Source: Massilia sp. CFBP 13721 | GTDB taxonomy: Bacteria > Pseudomonadota > Gammaproteobacteria > Burkholderiales > Burkholderiaceae_D | Length of the DNA stretch: 64,000 bases | Reading direction: 5' to 3' | NCBI RefSeq assembly: GCF_014842025.1 | Contig: NZ_JACYUY010000025.1 | Location: 27,839 to 91,838, forward strand | Part shown: in pieces, positions 1-8,146 of the stretch | How the letters are laid out: each line of letters opens with the position of its first letter | Position numbering within the stretch: position 1 is the stretch's first letter | Program-made: the position numbers and the translations under genes | Notes under the pieces: generated by a model | Database searches by the model: none | What the model was told of the DNA's origin: nothing | The model's input: the letters and a program-made list of their open reading frames with translations, nothing else

Positions 1-206
1 GCCGTGCTGGAAAGTGGGCGAATTCATAGGAAATAGTTTGGAGGACAAATTTGTCAGGAAAGAGTAAGACAAGCCTGCCGCTTTGAGAAGGCGGTACGTT
101 TGCTACCCCAGCCTTTTTTTGAAATAGCGGTTTTAGTGCCGCGAAACAACAACGCCAGGACCAGCTGGAAGCCGGGCCTGGCGCTAAAGGCAATGTGAAA
201 CGACGA
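1..206. other. Leading segment without a recognised gene
   Basis: No convincing coding frame is seen before the stop codon of the minus-strand gene that ends at 207. The stretch has a small hairpin near 89-105 (seven-base arms, three-base loop) followed further on by a run of seven T at about 114-120, which could be the terminator of a gene lying left of the window. It also holds the inverted repeat annotated at 153-183. Confidence 0.4.
145..183 (-). terminator. Probable terminator of the indolepyruvate oxidoreductase gene
   Basis: Seven-base arms cgccagg (153-159) and cctggcg (177-183) form a hairpin 24 nt after the stop codon at 207. Read on the minus strand it is followed by a broken T tract (TTGTTGTTT), so it is a moderate intrinsic terminator. 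Confidence 0.5.
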
Positions 207-3200
207 TCAGGCTGCGTGGTTGAGACCTGCCGGTTGGTCAAAAGCCGACAACAGCTGGGCTTCCTTGGCCTTGGCCGCTTTCAGGTGGCGTTCCTTCACG
301 TGCCCATAACCGCGGATGTCTTCCGGAATGCTGGCGATCGCCACGGCTTGCGCCAGGTTCTCGCTCGACAGCTTCGGCAGCAGCGCAGCGACGGTGTCAC
401 GGTACTGGCCGATCAGGGCGCGCTCGGTCTTGCGCTCGGCCGTGTAGCCGAACACGTCGAACGGGGTACCGCGCAAGCCCTTCAGTTTCGCCATCACGCC
501 AAAGGCTTTCAACATCCATGGACCGTATTCCTGCTTGATCGCGCGGCCTTCCTTGTCGTGCTTGGCCAGCAGCGGCGGCGCCAGGTGGTATTTGACGGTG
601 ATGTCGCCTTCGAACATGTTGGCGATCTTTTCCTTGAAGGCCGGATCGGTGTGCAGGCGCGCCACTTCGTATTCGTCCTTGTAGGCCATCAGCTTGTAGA
701 AATAACGGGCCACGGCTTCGGTCAGGCGCGTCGATGGTCCGAGTTTTGCCTCTTCGGCGCGCACCTGGTCGACGAAGGCCTTGTATTGGGCCGCGTAGCC
801 GGCGTTCTGGTAAGCCGTCAACAGTTCCATGCGGCGCTTGACCAAGTCATCGAGGGTCTGGGTGCGCTTGAACTCGACCACCTTGGCCGGCGTCGTCAGC
901 TTTTTCACCGCTGCCAGGTCGTGCGCGGCGCTGCGGCCCCAGTTGAAGGCGGCCTTGTTGAATGGCACCGAGACGCCATTCAGTTCGATCGCGCGCATCA
1001 GGGACGCTTCGGTGAGTGGCACGCGGCCCTTCTGGAAGGCGTAGCCGAGCATGAACATGTTGGTGGCAATCGCGTCGCCCATCAGCGTGGTCGCGATCTG
1101 GCCAGCGTCGACGAAATCGACATTGTCCGTGCCGCAGGCGAGCTGGATGGCGGCGCGCGAGCCTTCGGCCGGGAATTGCCACTCCGGGTTTTTGACGAAG
1201 GCCGCGGTGGTGGAGCCGGTGCCGTTGACGGCGGCCCAGGTGCGGCCTTCGCCCATGCGGGAGAGGGCATCGCGGCTGGCGGCGACGATCTGGTCGCAAC
1301 CGATCACGAGGTCGGCGCTGCCGGTGCCGACGCGGGTCGAGTGCAAATCGGCCTGGTGCTGCGCCAGGCGCACGTGCGACATCACCGGACCGCCCTTCTG
1401 CGCCAGGCCGCTCTGGTCGAGCACGATCGCGCCCTTGCCTTCGACGTGGGCGGCGACCGCCAGGATCTGGCCGACGGTGACGACACCGGTGCCGCCGACG
1501 CCGGCGACCAGGATGCCGAACGGGCTGTCGATCGCCGGGATCGTTGGTTCGGGCAGCGGTGGCGGCGCCTTATCGGTGGCGACACTCGCCTTTTTCGGCT
1601 TTTTGAGGCCGCCGCCTTCCACCGTCACGAACGATGGGCAAAAGCCGGAGACGCACGAGAAATCCTTGTTGCACGAGGACTGGTTGATCTGGCGCTTGCG
1701 CCCCAGTTCCGTTTCCAGCGGCTCGACCGACAGGCAATTCGACTGCACCGAGCAATCGCCGCAACCTTCGCAGACGGCCTCGTTGATGACGGCGCGTTTG
1801 GCAGGGTCGGGGAATTCGCCTTTTTTGCGGCGCCGGCGTTTTTCCGAGGCACAGGTCTGGTCGTAGATGACGGCGGTCACGCCCGGCAGTTCGCGCAGCG
1901 CTTTTTGCACGTCCATCAGCTCGGAACGGTGATGCACGGTGACACCCGGCGCCCAGGCGTAATCGCTCGGGTATTTTTCCGGCTCGTCGGTGACGACCAT
2001 GATCGGGCCCACGCCTTCGGCCGCGATCTGGCGGCTGATCATGCCCGGGTCGAGCGGACCGTCGACGTTCTGGCCTCCGGTCATGGCGACCGCGTCGTTG
2101 TACAGAATCTTGTAGGTGATGTTCACCTTGGCCGCGACCGCGGCGCGGATCGCCAGGATGCCCGAGTGGAAATAGGTACCGTCGCCCAGGTTGACGAACA
2201 CGTGCTTTTCGCTGGTGAACGGGGCCTGGCCGATCCAGGTCGTGCCCTCAGCGCCCATGTGCGTGAACGTCGACGTTTCGCGGTCCATCCACAGCACCAT
2301 GTAGTGGCAGCCGATGCCGGCCATGGCGCGCGAGCCTTCCGGCACCTTGGTCGAACTGTTGTGCGGGCAGCCCGAGCAGAAGTACGGGATGCGGTCGGTA
2401 TCCGGATTGGCCTTGGCTGGAATATTCTTGAGGACCAGCTCTTTCGCTTCGAGGAAGGCGATGCGTTCTTTTACGCGCTCGGCGACAGGGTGGCCGGCGC
2501 AGTAGTGCGAGATGCGGCTGGCGATGGCGCGTGCGATCTGCGCCGGGTTCAGCTCATACGTCGCCGGCAGCAGCCAGTCGCCGTGGCCGGTGCGGTTCTT
2601 GTTGTGCCACTCGCCGGTGTCGTCGAATTTACCCACCACGCGCGGACGTTCGCCGTCCGGCAGGTTATATAACTCTTCCTTCAGCGCGTATTCCATCACT
2701 TGCCGCTTTTCTTCGACCACCAGGATCTCGTCCAGGCCGCGCGCGAACTCGTGCACGCCTTCCGATTCGAGCGGCCAGGTCATGCCGACCTTGTACAGGC
2801 GCAGGCCGATGTCGCGCGCCGCCTGTTCGTCGATGCCGAGGTCGGCCAGCGCCTGGCGCGTGTCGACATAGCTTTTGCCGGCGGTGATGATGCCGATCTT
2901 CGGTGCCGGGCTGTCCCAGATGATCTTGTTCAGTTTGTTCGCACGCGCATACGCCAGCGCCGCGTACCACTTGAAGTTGCTCATCCGGACTTCCTGGTCG
3001 AGCACGGCGTCCGGCCAGCGGATATTCAAGCCGCCTTCCGGCAGCTCGAAGTCAGTCGGGAGTTGAATCTGCACGCGGTCCGGGTCGAGGTCGACCACGG
3101 CGCCGGATTCGATGATGTCGGTGACGCACTTCATCGACACCCACAGGCCGGTGTAGCGACTCATGGCCCAGGCATGCAAGCCGAAATCGATGTATTCCTG

Positions 3201-3767
3201 CACCGACGACGGGTACAGCACCGGGATGCCGCAGTGGGTCAGGATGTGGTCGGACTGGTGCGCGGTCGACGAGGACTTCGCCGCATGGTCGTCGCCGGCC
3301 AGCACCAGTACGCCGCCGTGCTTGGCGGAGCCGGCGTTGTTACCGTGTTTGAACACGTCGCCGCAACGGTCGACGCCCGGGCCCTTGCCGTACCACATGG
3401 CGAACACGCCGTCGTAGTTCGCATCCTTGTACAGATTCGTCTGCTGGGTGCCCCAGACGGCGGTCGCCGCCAGGTCTTCGTTCATGCCCGGATGGAATTT
3501 GACGTGGTGCGCTTCCAGGTGTTTTTTCGCCTTCATCGCGGTCTGGTCGACGGCGGTGACGGGCGAGCCGCGGTAACCGGTGATGTAGCCAGCGGTGTTC
3601 AGGCCAGCCTGCAGGTCGCGCTCGCGCTGCAGCATTGGCAGGCGGATCAGCGCTTGCGTGCCGGTCATGAAGGCGCGGCCGCGCTCGAGCGTCCACTTGT
3701 CGTCGAGCGTGATCTCGTGCCCTGGCTGGGATGGCTGCAGCTGGGAACGGTCGAGGGGTGCGTTCAT
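207..3767 (-). CDS. Indolepyruvate ferredoxin oxidoreductase, fused subunits
   Basis: A 1186-residue thiamine-diphosphate and iron-sulfur enzyme that decarboxylates aryl or branched 2-oxoacids to acyl-CoA in amino-acid breakdown. It joins the pyrimidine-binding, TPP-binding and gamma subunits in one chain. Visible marks are CSGCPHN near residue 464, the TPP loop GDGTYFHSG near 526, a cysteine cluster CEGCGDC near 666 for a 4Fe-4S centre, and the gamma-domain glycine loop GVGGTGVVTVG near 754. The frame is open up to 3833, but the ATG at 3767 is preferred because GGAG lies nine bases before it and the family start MNAPLD follows. An Lrp/AsnC regulator is transcribed divergently and probably controls it. 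Family call is firm; exact substrate is inferred. Confidence 0.93.
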   Translation of the reverse strand: MNAPLDRSQLQPSQPGHEITLDDKWTLERGRAFMTGTQALIRLPMLQRERDLQAGLNTAGYITGYRGSPVTAVDQTAMKAKKHLEAHHVKFHPGMNEDLAATAVWGTQQTNLYKDANYDGVFAMWYGKGPGVDRCGDVFKHGNNAGSAKHGGVLVLAGDDHAAKSSSTAHQSDHILTHCGIPVLYPSSVQEYIDFGLHAWAMSRYTGLWVSMKCVTDIIESGAVVDLDPDRVQIQLPTDFELPEGGLNIRWPDAVLDQEVRMSNFKWYAALAYARANKLNKIIWDSPAPKIGIITAGKSYVDTRQALADLGIDEQAARDIGLRLYKVGMTWPLESEGVHEFARGLDEILVVEEKRQVMEYALKEELYNLPDGERPRVVGKFDDTGEWHNKNRTGHGDWLLPATYELNPAQIARAIASRISHYCAGHPVAERVKERIAFLEAKELVLKNIPAKANPDTDRIPYFCSGCPHNSSTKVPEGSRAMAGIGCHYMVLWMDRETSTFTHMGAEGTTWIGQAPFTSEKHVFVNLGDGTYFHSGILAIRAAVAAKVNITYKILYNDAVAMTGGQNVDGPLDPGMISRQIAAEGVGPIMVVTDEPEKYPSDYAWAPGVTVHHRSELMDVQKALRELPGVTAVIYDQTCASEKRRRRKKGEFPDPAKRAVINEAVCEGCGDCSVQSNCLSVEPLETELGRKRQINQSSCNKDFSCVSGFCPSFVTVEGGGLKKPKKASVATDKAPPPLPEPTIPAIDSPFGILVAGVGGTGVVTVGQILAVAAHVEGKGAIVLDQSGLAQKGGPVMSHVRLAQHQADLHSTRVGTGSADLVIGCDQIVAASRDALSRMGEGRTWAAVNGTGSTTAAFVKNPEWQFPAEGSRAAIQLACGTDNVDFVDAGQIATTLMGDAIATNMFMLGYAFQKGRVPLTEASLMRAIELNGVSVPFNKAAFNWGRSAAHDLAAVKKLTTPAKVVEFKRTQTLDDLVKRRMELLTAYQNAGYAAQYKAFVDQVRAEEAKLGPSTRLTEAVARYFYKLMAYKDEYEVARLHTDPAFKEKIANMFEGDITVKYHLAPPLLAKHDKEGRAIKQEYGPWMLKAFGVMAKLKGLRGTPFDVFGYTAERKTERALIGQYRDTVAALLPKLSSENLAQAVAIASIPEDIRGYGHVKERHLKAAKAKEAQLLSAFDQPAGLNHAA

Positions 3768-3794
3768 TGGTGAGTCTCCGTTATGTTGTGCACG

Positions 3795-3820
3795 ACCGCT
3801 GCGAGATTTCTCGCAGCGGT
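3795..3820. promoter_or_regulatory. Perfect 26-nt palindrome in the lrp-oxidoreductase gap
   Basis: Twelve-base arms accgctgcgaga and tctcgcagcggt are separated by two T. The site sits 27 nt upstream of the oxidoreductase ATG and 176 nt upstream of the divergent Lrp-type gene. Position and symmetry suit an operator for the neighbouring regulator; a 5' leader hairpin is the alternative. The gap has no T tract after it in the direction of transcription that would make it a terminator. Confidence 0.55.
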
Positions 3821-3996
3821 ATGCATTTTTCATGGGTGCGGCGCCTTGTTATTGTTGTTGGCGCGGCGACGGAGATGTCTCCTCCGTGATTGGCGACACT
3901 ATACGCTTGTGGCTCCGGCATTAAATACCAATCAATTCCCCCCAACTCACCAGTTGCGCAATAAAATTGCGGCTCTGGTCAGCACAAGGGAAATTT

Positions 3997-4509
3997 ATGT
4001 CAAAGGTAGAATTGGACAAAACGGACCGCAAGATCCTGGAGATTTTGCAGGCCGACGGCCGCCTGTCGAACCAGGATGTGGCCGAGCGCGTGAACCTGTC
4101 GCCCTCCCCCTGCCTGCGCCGCATCAAGCGCCTGGAAGAAGCCGGCGTCATTCGCCAATACGTGGCGCTGGTCGACCCGGACAAGATTGGACTGGGGCTC
4201 TTGGCGTATGTGAACGTGCGCCTGGAAAAGCACAGCGAAGGGCCGGCCAATTCGCGCGTGCCCGCCACGTCTCCCCGCTTCGAGTTCGCCCAGGCGGTGG
4301 CGGCCTGGCCGGAAGTGGTGGCTTGTTATGCGATGACCGGCGAGATGGATTTCCTGCTGCGCGTGCATGTGGAAGACATGGACCATTTCTCGCGCTTCAT
4401 GATGGCGACTTTATTGCGCCATCCGTCGGTGCTGGATGTGAAGTCGAGTTTTGCGTTGCAGCGGATTAAGGAGACGACGGCGTTGCCGATTGGGGAGTCG
4501 GGGCGGTAA
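3997..4509 (+). CDS. Lrp/AsnC family transcriptional regulator
   Basis: A 170-residue feast/famine regulator: an N-terminal winged helix-turn-helix (about residues 6-55, with the family pattern DRKILEILQADGRLSNQDVAERV and LSPSPCLRRIKRLEEAGVI split over the two recognition helices) and a C-terminal ligand-sensing RAM domain (about 70-155). The linker between the two is some ten residues longer than in E. coli Lrp. The start at 3997 is chosen over an upstream in-frame ATG at 3967 because AAGGGA lies just before it and MSKVELDKTD is a normal Lrp start. Divergent from the indolepyruvate oxidoreductase, which is its likely target, with an aromatic or branched amino acid as the likely effector (inference). 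Confidence 0.92.
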   Translation: MSKVELDKTDRKILEILQADGRLSNQDVAERVNLSPSPCLRRIKRLEEAGVIRQYVALVDPDKIGLGLLAYVNVRLEKHSEGPANSRVPATSPRFEFAQAVAAWPEVVACYAMTGEMDFLLRVHVEDMDHFSRFMMATLLRHPSVLDVKSSFALQRIKETTALPIGESGR

Positions 4510-4557
4510 TTATTATTATTTGATTGCCGGACTGATCCTACCGCAATAGACGCGCTG

Positions 4558-4677
4558 ACCCGTAAGGTGGGCGGCTTTGCCGCCCACGCGTCGATTGTTG
4601 GCAGCAAGATCATCGAGCCCGGCATTAGAACCGATAACTATCACCGCGTGGGCGGGAAACCCGCCCACCCTACGGGT
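4558..4677. repeat. Inverted pair of REP-like elements (REPIN)
   Basis: Two related 33-nt units in opposite orientation, 4558-4590 and 4645-4677. Each carries its own short palindrome around gtgggcgg...ccgcccac and ends in acccgta/tacgggt. They share the core gtagggtgggc...gcccacgcg with copies near 16994-17118, and the unit abuts the stop codon of the acetyltransferase gene at 4678. Confidence 0.7.
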
Positions 4678-5340
4678 CTATTCTTTCTTTCTTGGTAAAA
4701 ACCATTTAACTGCCGCACGGGCGTTGGCTTTGACGGTGTAATCGATCACCGCGAACTGCTCTTCCAGCGCCTCGCGCATCACGCTGCCCGGACTCGGCGG
4801 CGGCAGGTGCAGATAGGCATCGGCTTCGCCGTACTCGCGCTTGATCTCCATGCCCGCCTTTTTGGCGATGTGCATCATCGTGCGGTTGCTCGACAAGCAC
4901 TGCATGTAGAGGGTGTCGATGTCGTTGTTGCGGCAGTGGATCGCCGCACGTTCGAACAGGCGCGAACCGACGCCCTGCCCGCGCGCCGATGTCGAGACCG
5001 ACACGCCGAATTCCGCCACCCGTTGCTTGGCCGTGGTGCCGGCGCGGCCCGGTTCCGGCGGCGCAAAGGCGAGGTGGCCGACGCCGACTAGTTGAAAACC
5101 GCGGCTGACGACGCCGAACACGATGTCTCGCTTGAAATCGATCTTGTCGACGTAGGCGTGGATTTGCGGGTCCGGCAGCACGGTGCCGAAGCGCAGCAGG
5201 CGGTCGGCGGCGTCGAGCGCCAGAAAATGCTTCAGCATGCGGCGGCGGTCGCGTCTGCTTAAGGCCTTGACCAGCACCGACGGCCGCGCGCTGGTGCCGG
5301 CCAGGCTGGCAAACCAGTTGCTTATCGAATTGTCAGGCAT
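4678..5340 (-). CDS. GNAT family N-acetyltransferase
   Basis: A 220-residue acetyltransferase. The acetyl-CoA pyrophosphate loop RGQGVG (residues 120-125, pattern RxxGxG) follows the beta strand FGVSVS, and the C-terminal part (about 130-165) carries the usual helix and strand of the GNAT fold. A basic N-terminal helix (KALSRRDRRRMLKHFLAL) precedes the domain. Substrate unknown. It stands alone: convergent with the Lrp-type gene on one side and separated by 73 nt from the diguanylate cyclase on the other. Its stop codon lies at the edge of a REP-like pair. Confidence 0.85.
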   Translation of the reverse strand: MPDNSISNWFASLAGTSARPSVLVKALSRRDRRRMLKHFLALDAADRLLRFGTVLPDPQIHAYVDKIDFKRDIVFGVVSRGFQLVGVGHLAFAPPEPGRAGTTAKQRVAEFGVSVSTSARGQGVGSRLFERAAIHCRNNDIDTLYMQCLSSNRTMMHIAKKAGMEIKREYGEADAYLHLPPPSPGSVMREALEEQFAVIDYTVKANARAAVKWFLPRKKE

Positions 5341-5413
5341 GGAATCGGTCCGTTTTTTGTGCGCTGCACCATGCCGTCATTGTAGCGTCAATGCCCGCCT
5401 GACGTTGCGCAGT

Positions 5414-6991
5414 TCAGGACACGCCAGGCGCGCTGTCTCCCGCCCAGTGCGCGTTCGGGCTGATGATGAACGTGCCCTTGCCGGCCTGCTTGGCGGCGTA
5501 CATCGCCTTGTCGGCATCCGCCAGCAAGGCGGCGGCGCCCCACTCGGCGCCGGCGCGGCCGCGTGCGCTGGCGATGCCGATGCTGGCCGAGATCGACACC
5601 GGGTTGCCGTCGGCCTCGACGATGCCTTCGATCTGGTCGAGCACCAGGCGGGCGATGCGCAGCGCGCCGTCGGGCGAACCGACGCCCTCGAGCATGACGA
5701 CGAATTCGTCGCCGCCCAGGCGCGCCAGGATGTCTTCGGCGCGCAGCACTTTTTGCACGCGGCGCGCCACCAGTTGCAGCACCAGGTCGCCGGTGGCGTG
5801 GCCCCAGGTGTCGTTCACCCCTTTAAAACCGTCGAGGTCGATGAACATGGCCACTACCACGCTGTCGCGCCGCGCCGCGCGCACCAGCGCCAGCTCCAGC
5901 AGGCGCGTCAGCTGGCCGTAGTTGACCAGGCCGGTCAGGCTGTCGTGCTGGGCCAGGCGCGCCAGCTTGGTCGACTGCGCCTCCAGCTCGGCGGTGCGTT
6001 CGGCGACGCGGTGTTCCAGGGTGTCGTTGGCGGCACTCAGACGGCGGTTGACGTCGTTGATGATGCGGTAACTGCGGCGCAGGCGCCAGCCGGCGTAGGC
6101 CAGTAACGCCAGCAGCAGGATCGAATAGCCGAACAGGAAGCCGCGGTAGCGCTGGCGTTCGAGCACTTCGGCCTGGAACGAACGGTCGAGTTCGCGTCCC
6201 AGGCGCGCCATCGCTTCGCCGGTGTCGAGCGCGGCGATGCGCGCTTCGATGTCGTTTTCGCGCGGGCGGTTGGCGAGGATGGTGCGGGTATCGCGCGCCA
6301 GGGCCTCGATCTGCTCGTTCACGGCCAGCGAAAAACGGTCTTTCTGGGCTTCGATCTGGGCCAGGTTGCCCGCGATGCGGGCGGCCAACGCAGGATTCGG
6401 GGCCAGGTTGTAGCGCAGCGTATCGGCCAGTAAATCGTTGAGTTGCGCGTCGAGCCGCACCACGACCCGGCCCGGCGCCAGTGCGCCTTCGATGCCGCCG
6501 AGTTCCGTTTTGAGGTCGGCCAGCGCCGGCGGCAGCGACAGCAGCGCCGCGCGCAATGGCGGATTCAGGGTGCGGAATTGCGCCACGAGTTCGGTCTTGG
6601 TGCGCAGCGAGGCCAGCAGCGCTTCATGCGCATGGCGCGCACCGTTGCCGCGTGCCATCGGCAGCGCCTCGGCCAGGCGCGCGCTCAATTCGTCGATCTG
6701 CGGCAGCGGCGCGGCCAGGCGCGCATCGGCGACGTTGCTGCCGATATGGGCGCGCAGCAGGTTGGTGTCCCATTCGGCGTCGACCTGCTGCAGTTCGTGC
6801 AGGTCGAACATCACGCGGTTCTGGGTATCGACGTCGACCCCGGTGGTGCGCGTGTACAGAAAGGCGAGCAAGGCGACCAGGGCCAGCGCGGCGAGCGTGC
6901 CGTAGCACAGGCGCTGGCGCGGTCCCATCGCCTCGAGACGGTGCATCAGCACCGCGAAAACCCTGTCCGTCTGCTGTAACAATCTGCTCAT
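5414..6991 (-). CDS. Membrane-bound diguanylate cyclase (GGDEF)
   Basis: A 525-residue inner-membrane enzyme making cyclic di-GMP from two GTP. Hydrophobic segments at about 30-48 and 285-303 flank a largely helical periplasmic sensor of some 235 residues; a coiled-coil linker (about 308-345) leads to the GGDEF domain. The active-site loop GGDEF lies near residue 425, with an RxxD (RAED) product-inhibition site five residues before it, so the enzyme should be active and feedback-inhibited. No EAL domain. The periplasmic part is not a recognised small-ligand domain; a four-helix-bundle sensor is plausible. No operon partner. Confidence 0.93.
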   Translation of the reverse strand: MSRLLQQTDRVFAVLMHRLEAMGPRQRLCYGTLAALALVALLAFLYTRTTGVDVDTQNRVMFDLHELQQVDAEWDTNLLRAHIGSNVADARLAAPLPQIDELSARLAEALPMARGNGARHAHEALLASLRTKTELVAQFRTLNPPLRAALLSLPPALADLKTELGGIEGALAPGRVVVRLDAQLNDLLADTLRYNLAPNPALAARIAGNLAQIEAQKDRFSLAVNEQIEALARDTRTILANRPRENDIEARIAALDTGEAMARLGRELDRSFQAEVLERQRYRGFLFGYSILLLALLAYAGWRLRRSYRIINDVNRRLSAANDTLEHRVAERTAELEAQSTKLARLAQHDSLTGLVNYGQLTRLLELALVRAARRDSVVVAMFIDLDGFKGVNDTWGHATGDLVLQLVARRVQKVLRAEDILARLGGDEFVVMLEGVGSPDGALRIARLVLDQIEGIVEADGNPVSISASIGIASARGRAGAEWGAAALLADADKAMYAAKQAGKGTFIISPNAHWAGDSAPGVS

Positions 6992-7067
6992 GCTATGAGC
7001 ATAGCAAAACTGCCTTCGTCACACCGACTATGTACGTCTTGTAACAATTATGGCTGTGTTGGCATGC

Positions 7068-7811
7068 TCAGGGCCACAGCCTGGCGAAGATCCAGCCGTT
7101 CATGGCGGCGTTGAAGGCGGCGTGGGCCAGGATCGCCGCCAGGATCGCATCGCTGCCGCGGCGCAGCCAGGCGAACAGCAGCGCGAGCAGGAACATCTGC
7201 CCTACCCACAAGGCGCCGGACACGGGCAGCAACTGGAATCCGGCCGCGCCCAGCAGGATGCCATGGTGGCACAGGTGCACCAGCGCGAACAGGCTTGCCT
7301 CCATGACGGTCGCGCGGGTACGGCCGTGGCGGTCTTCCAGCACCTTTTGCAGGAAGCCGCGAAAGAAGATCTCTTCGCCGATCGGGCTGAACAGGCAGGC
7401 GACGATGGTGAACGTCAGGTGCAGGCGCAGCAAGCTCCAGCCGGCGCTCGGCTGCAGCTGGTAGTTGCGGGCGACGCTGACGAACCAGTTATCGGCACTG
7501 GCGCCATACAGGGTGACCCCGAGCAGGTAGCAGGCGCTCGCGGCCAGCACGCCCAGCAGCAAGGCGAGCGGCAGCCAGGCGGCGTGGCGCGGCTTTTTCA
7601 GGCCGATCTGGCGCCGCCCTTCGCGGTCCAGCACCAGCCAGGGCAAGGCGGCCATGGCGATGCAGACCAGCGCGAACAGGCCGCGCCAGCTGGCCGGGCC
7701 GAACATCGCTGCGGCGCGCCCGGCGGACGAGGCCAGCACGAAGGCCAGCGTCAGGCCGGCGATGCCGACGGGGAGCGCCTGCCAGGAGGGTTTGACGTCG
7801 ATCCGGTGCAT
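7068..7811 (-). CDS. CPBP family intramembrane glutamic protease
   Basis: A 247-residue polytopic membrane protein of the CAAX-processing/bacteriocin-immunity (Abi, PF02517) family. The signature GEEIFFRGF with paired glutamates at about 145-146 and the arginine four residues on is present, followed by HLCHHG and HAAFNA in later helices, giving the Glu-Glu-Arg/His/His active site. Seven or eight hydrophobic segments are visible. Such proteins may be proteases or scaffolds; the substrate here is unknown. Single gene between the diguanylate cyclase and a repeat-rich gap. Confidence 0.87.
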   Translation of the reverse strand: MHRIDVKPSWQALPVGIAGLTLAFVLASSAGRAAAMFGPASWRGLFALVCIAMAALPWLVLDREGRRQIGLKKPRHAAWLPLALLLGVLAASACYLLGVTLYGASADNWFVSVARNYQLQPSAGWSLLRLHLTFTIVACLFSPIGEEIFFRGFLQKVLEDRHGRTRATVMEASLFALVHLCHHGILLGAAGFQLLPVSGALWVGQMFLLALLFAWLRRGSDAILAAILAHAAFNAAMNGWIFARLWP

Positions 7812-7869
7812 GGGGTCTGCCGAGTTAGGGATGCTCGACTATAGGAGGACGGGATGGTGTTGTCCAGTT

Positions 7870-8146
7870 GTCATGCATGGGCGGTAGCCGGGATCATCGC
7901 CGCGTCGGTGCAGGAGGTGGAACGCGGGCATGCCCGCCGATGATTATCCCGGGTAAAGGACGAAGGGGTGGTGGCGTTCAGTTTTCATGCATGGGGTGGT
8001 GGCCGGGACCACTTTTGCGTCGATGCAGAGGGGGGAACGCGGGCATGCCCGCCCTACGTTACGCCACTGTTCCATGAACTTGCTACCGGTGGTGGTGCAC
8101 CGTAGGGCGGGCATGCCCGCGCGTTCGTGCCGATGATTATCCCGGG
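7870..8146. repeat. Cluster of direct and inverted REP-like repeats
   Basis: The gap between the CPBP gene and cca holds two imperfect direct copies of a roughly 65-nt unit (about 7872-7938 and 7984-8053), each starting near catgcatggg and ending in gaacgcgggcatgcccgcc. A third, inverted copy of the end (cgtagggcgggcatgcccgc) lies at 8101-8120. The 15-mer gatgattatcccggg occurs twice, at 7939-7953 and 8132-8146, and the second copy encodes the last residues and stop codon of cca. Confidence 0.75.

Noticed and set aside
195..2672. An 825-codon open frame on the plus strand
   Set aside because: It is antisense to the indolepyruvate oxidoreductase, whose cofactor motifs are clear. The translation is His/Arg/Val/Gly-rich without recognisable motifs, as expected of an antisense frame in GC-rich DNA.
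7870..8146. CRISPR array
   Set aside because: Units are few, imperfect, in both orientations, and without regularly sized unique spacers; no cas gene is present.
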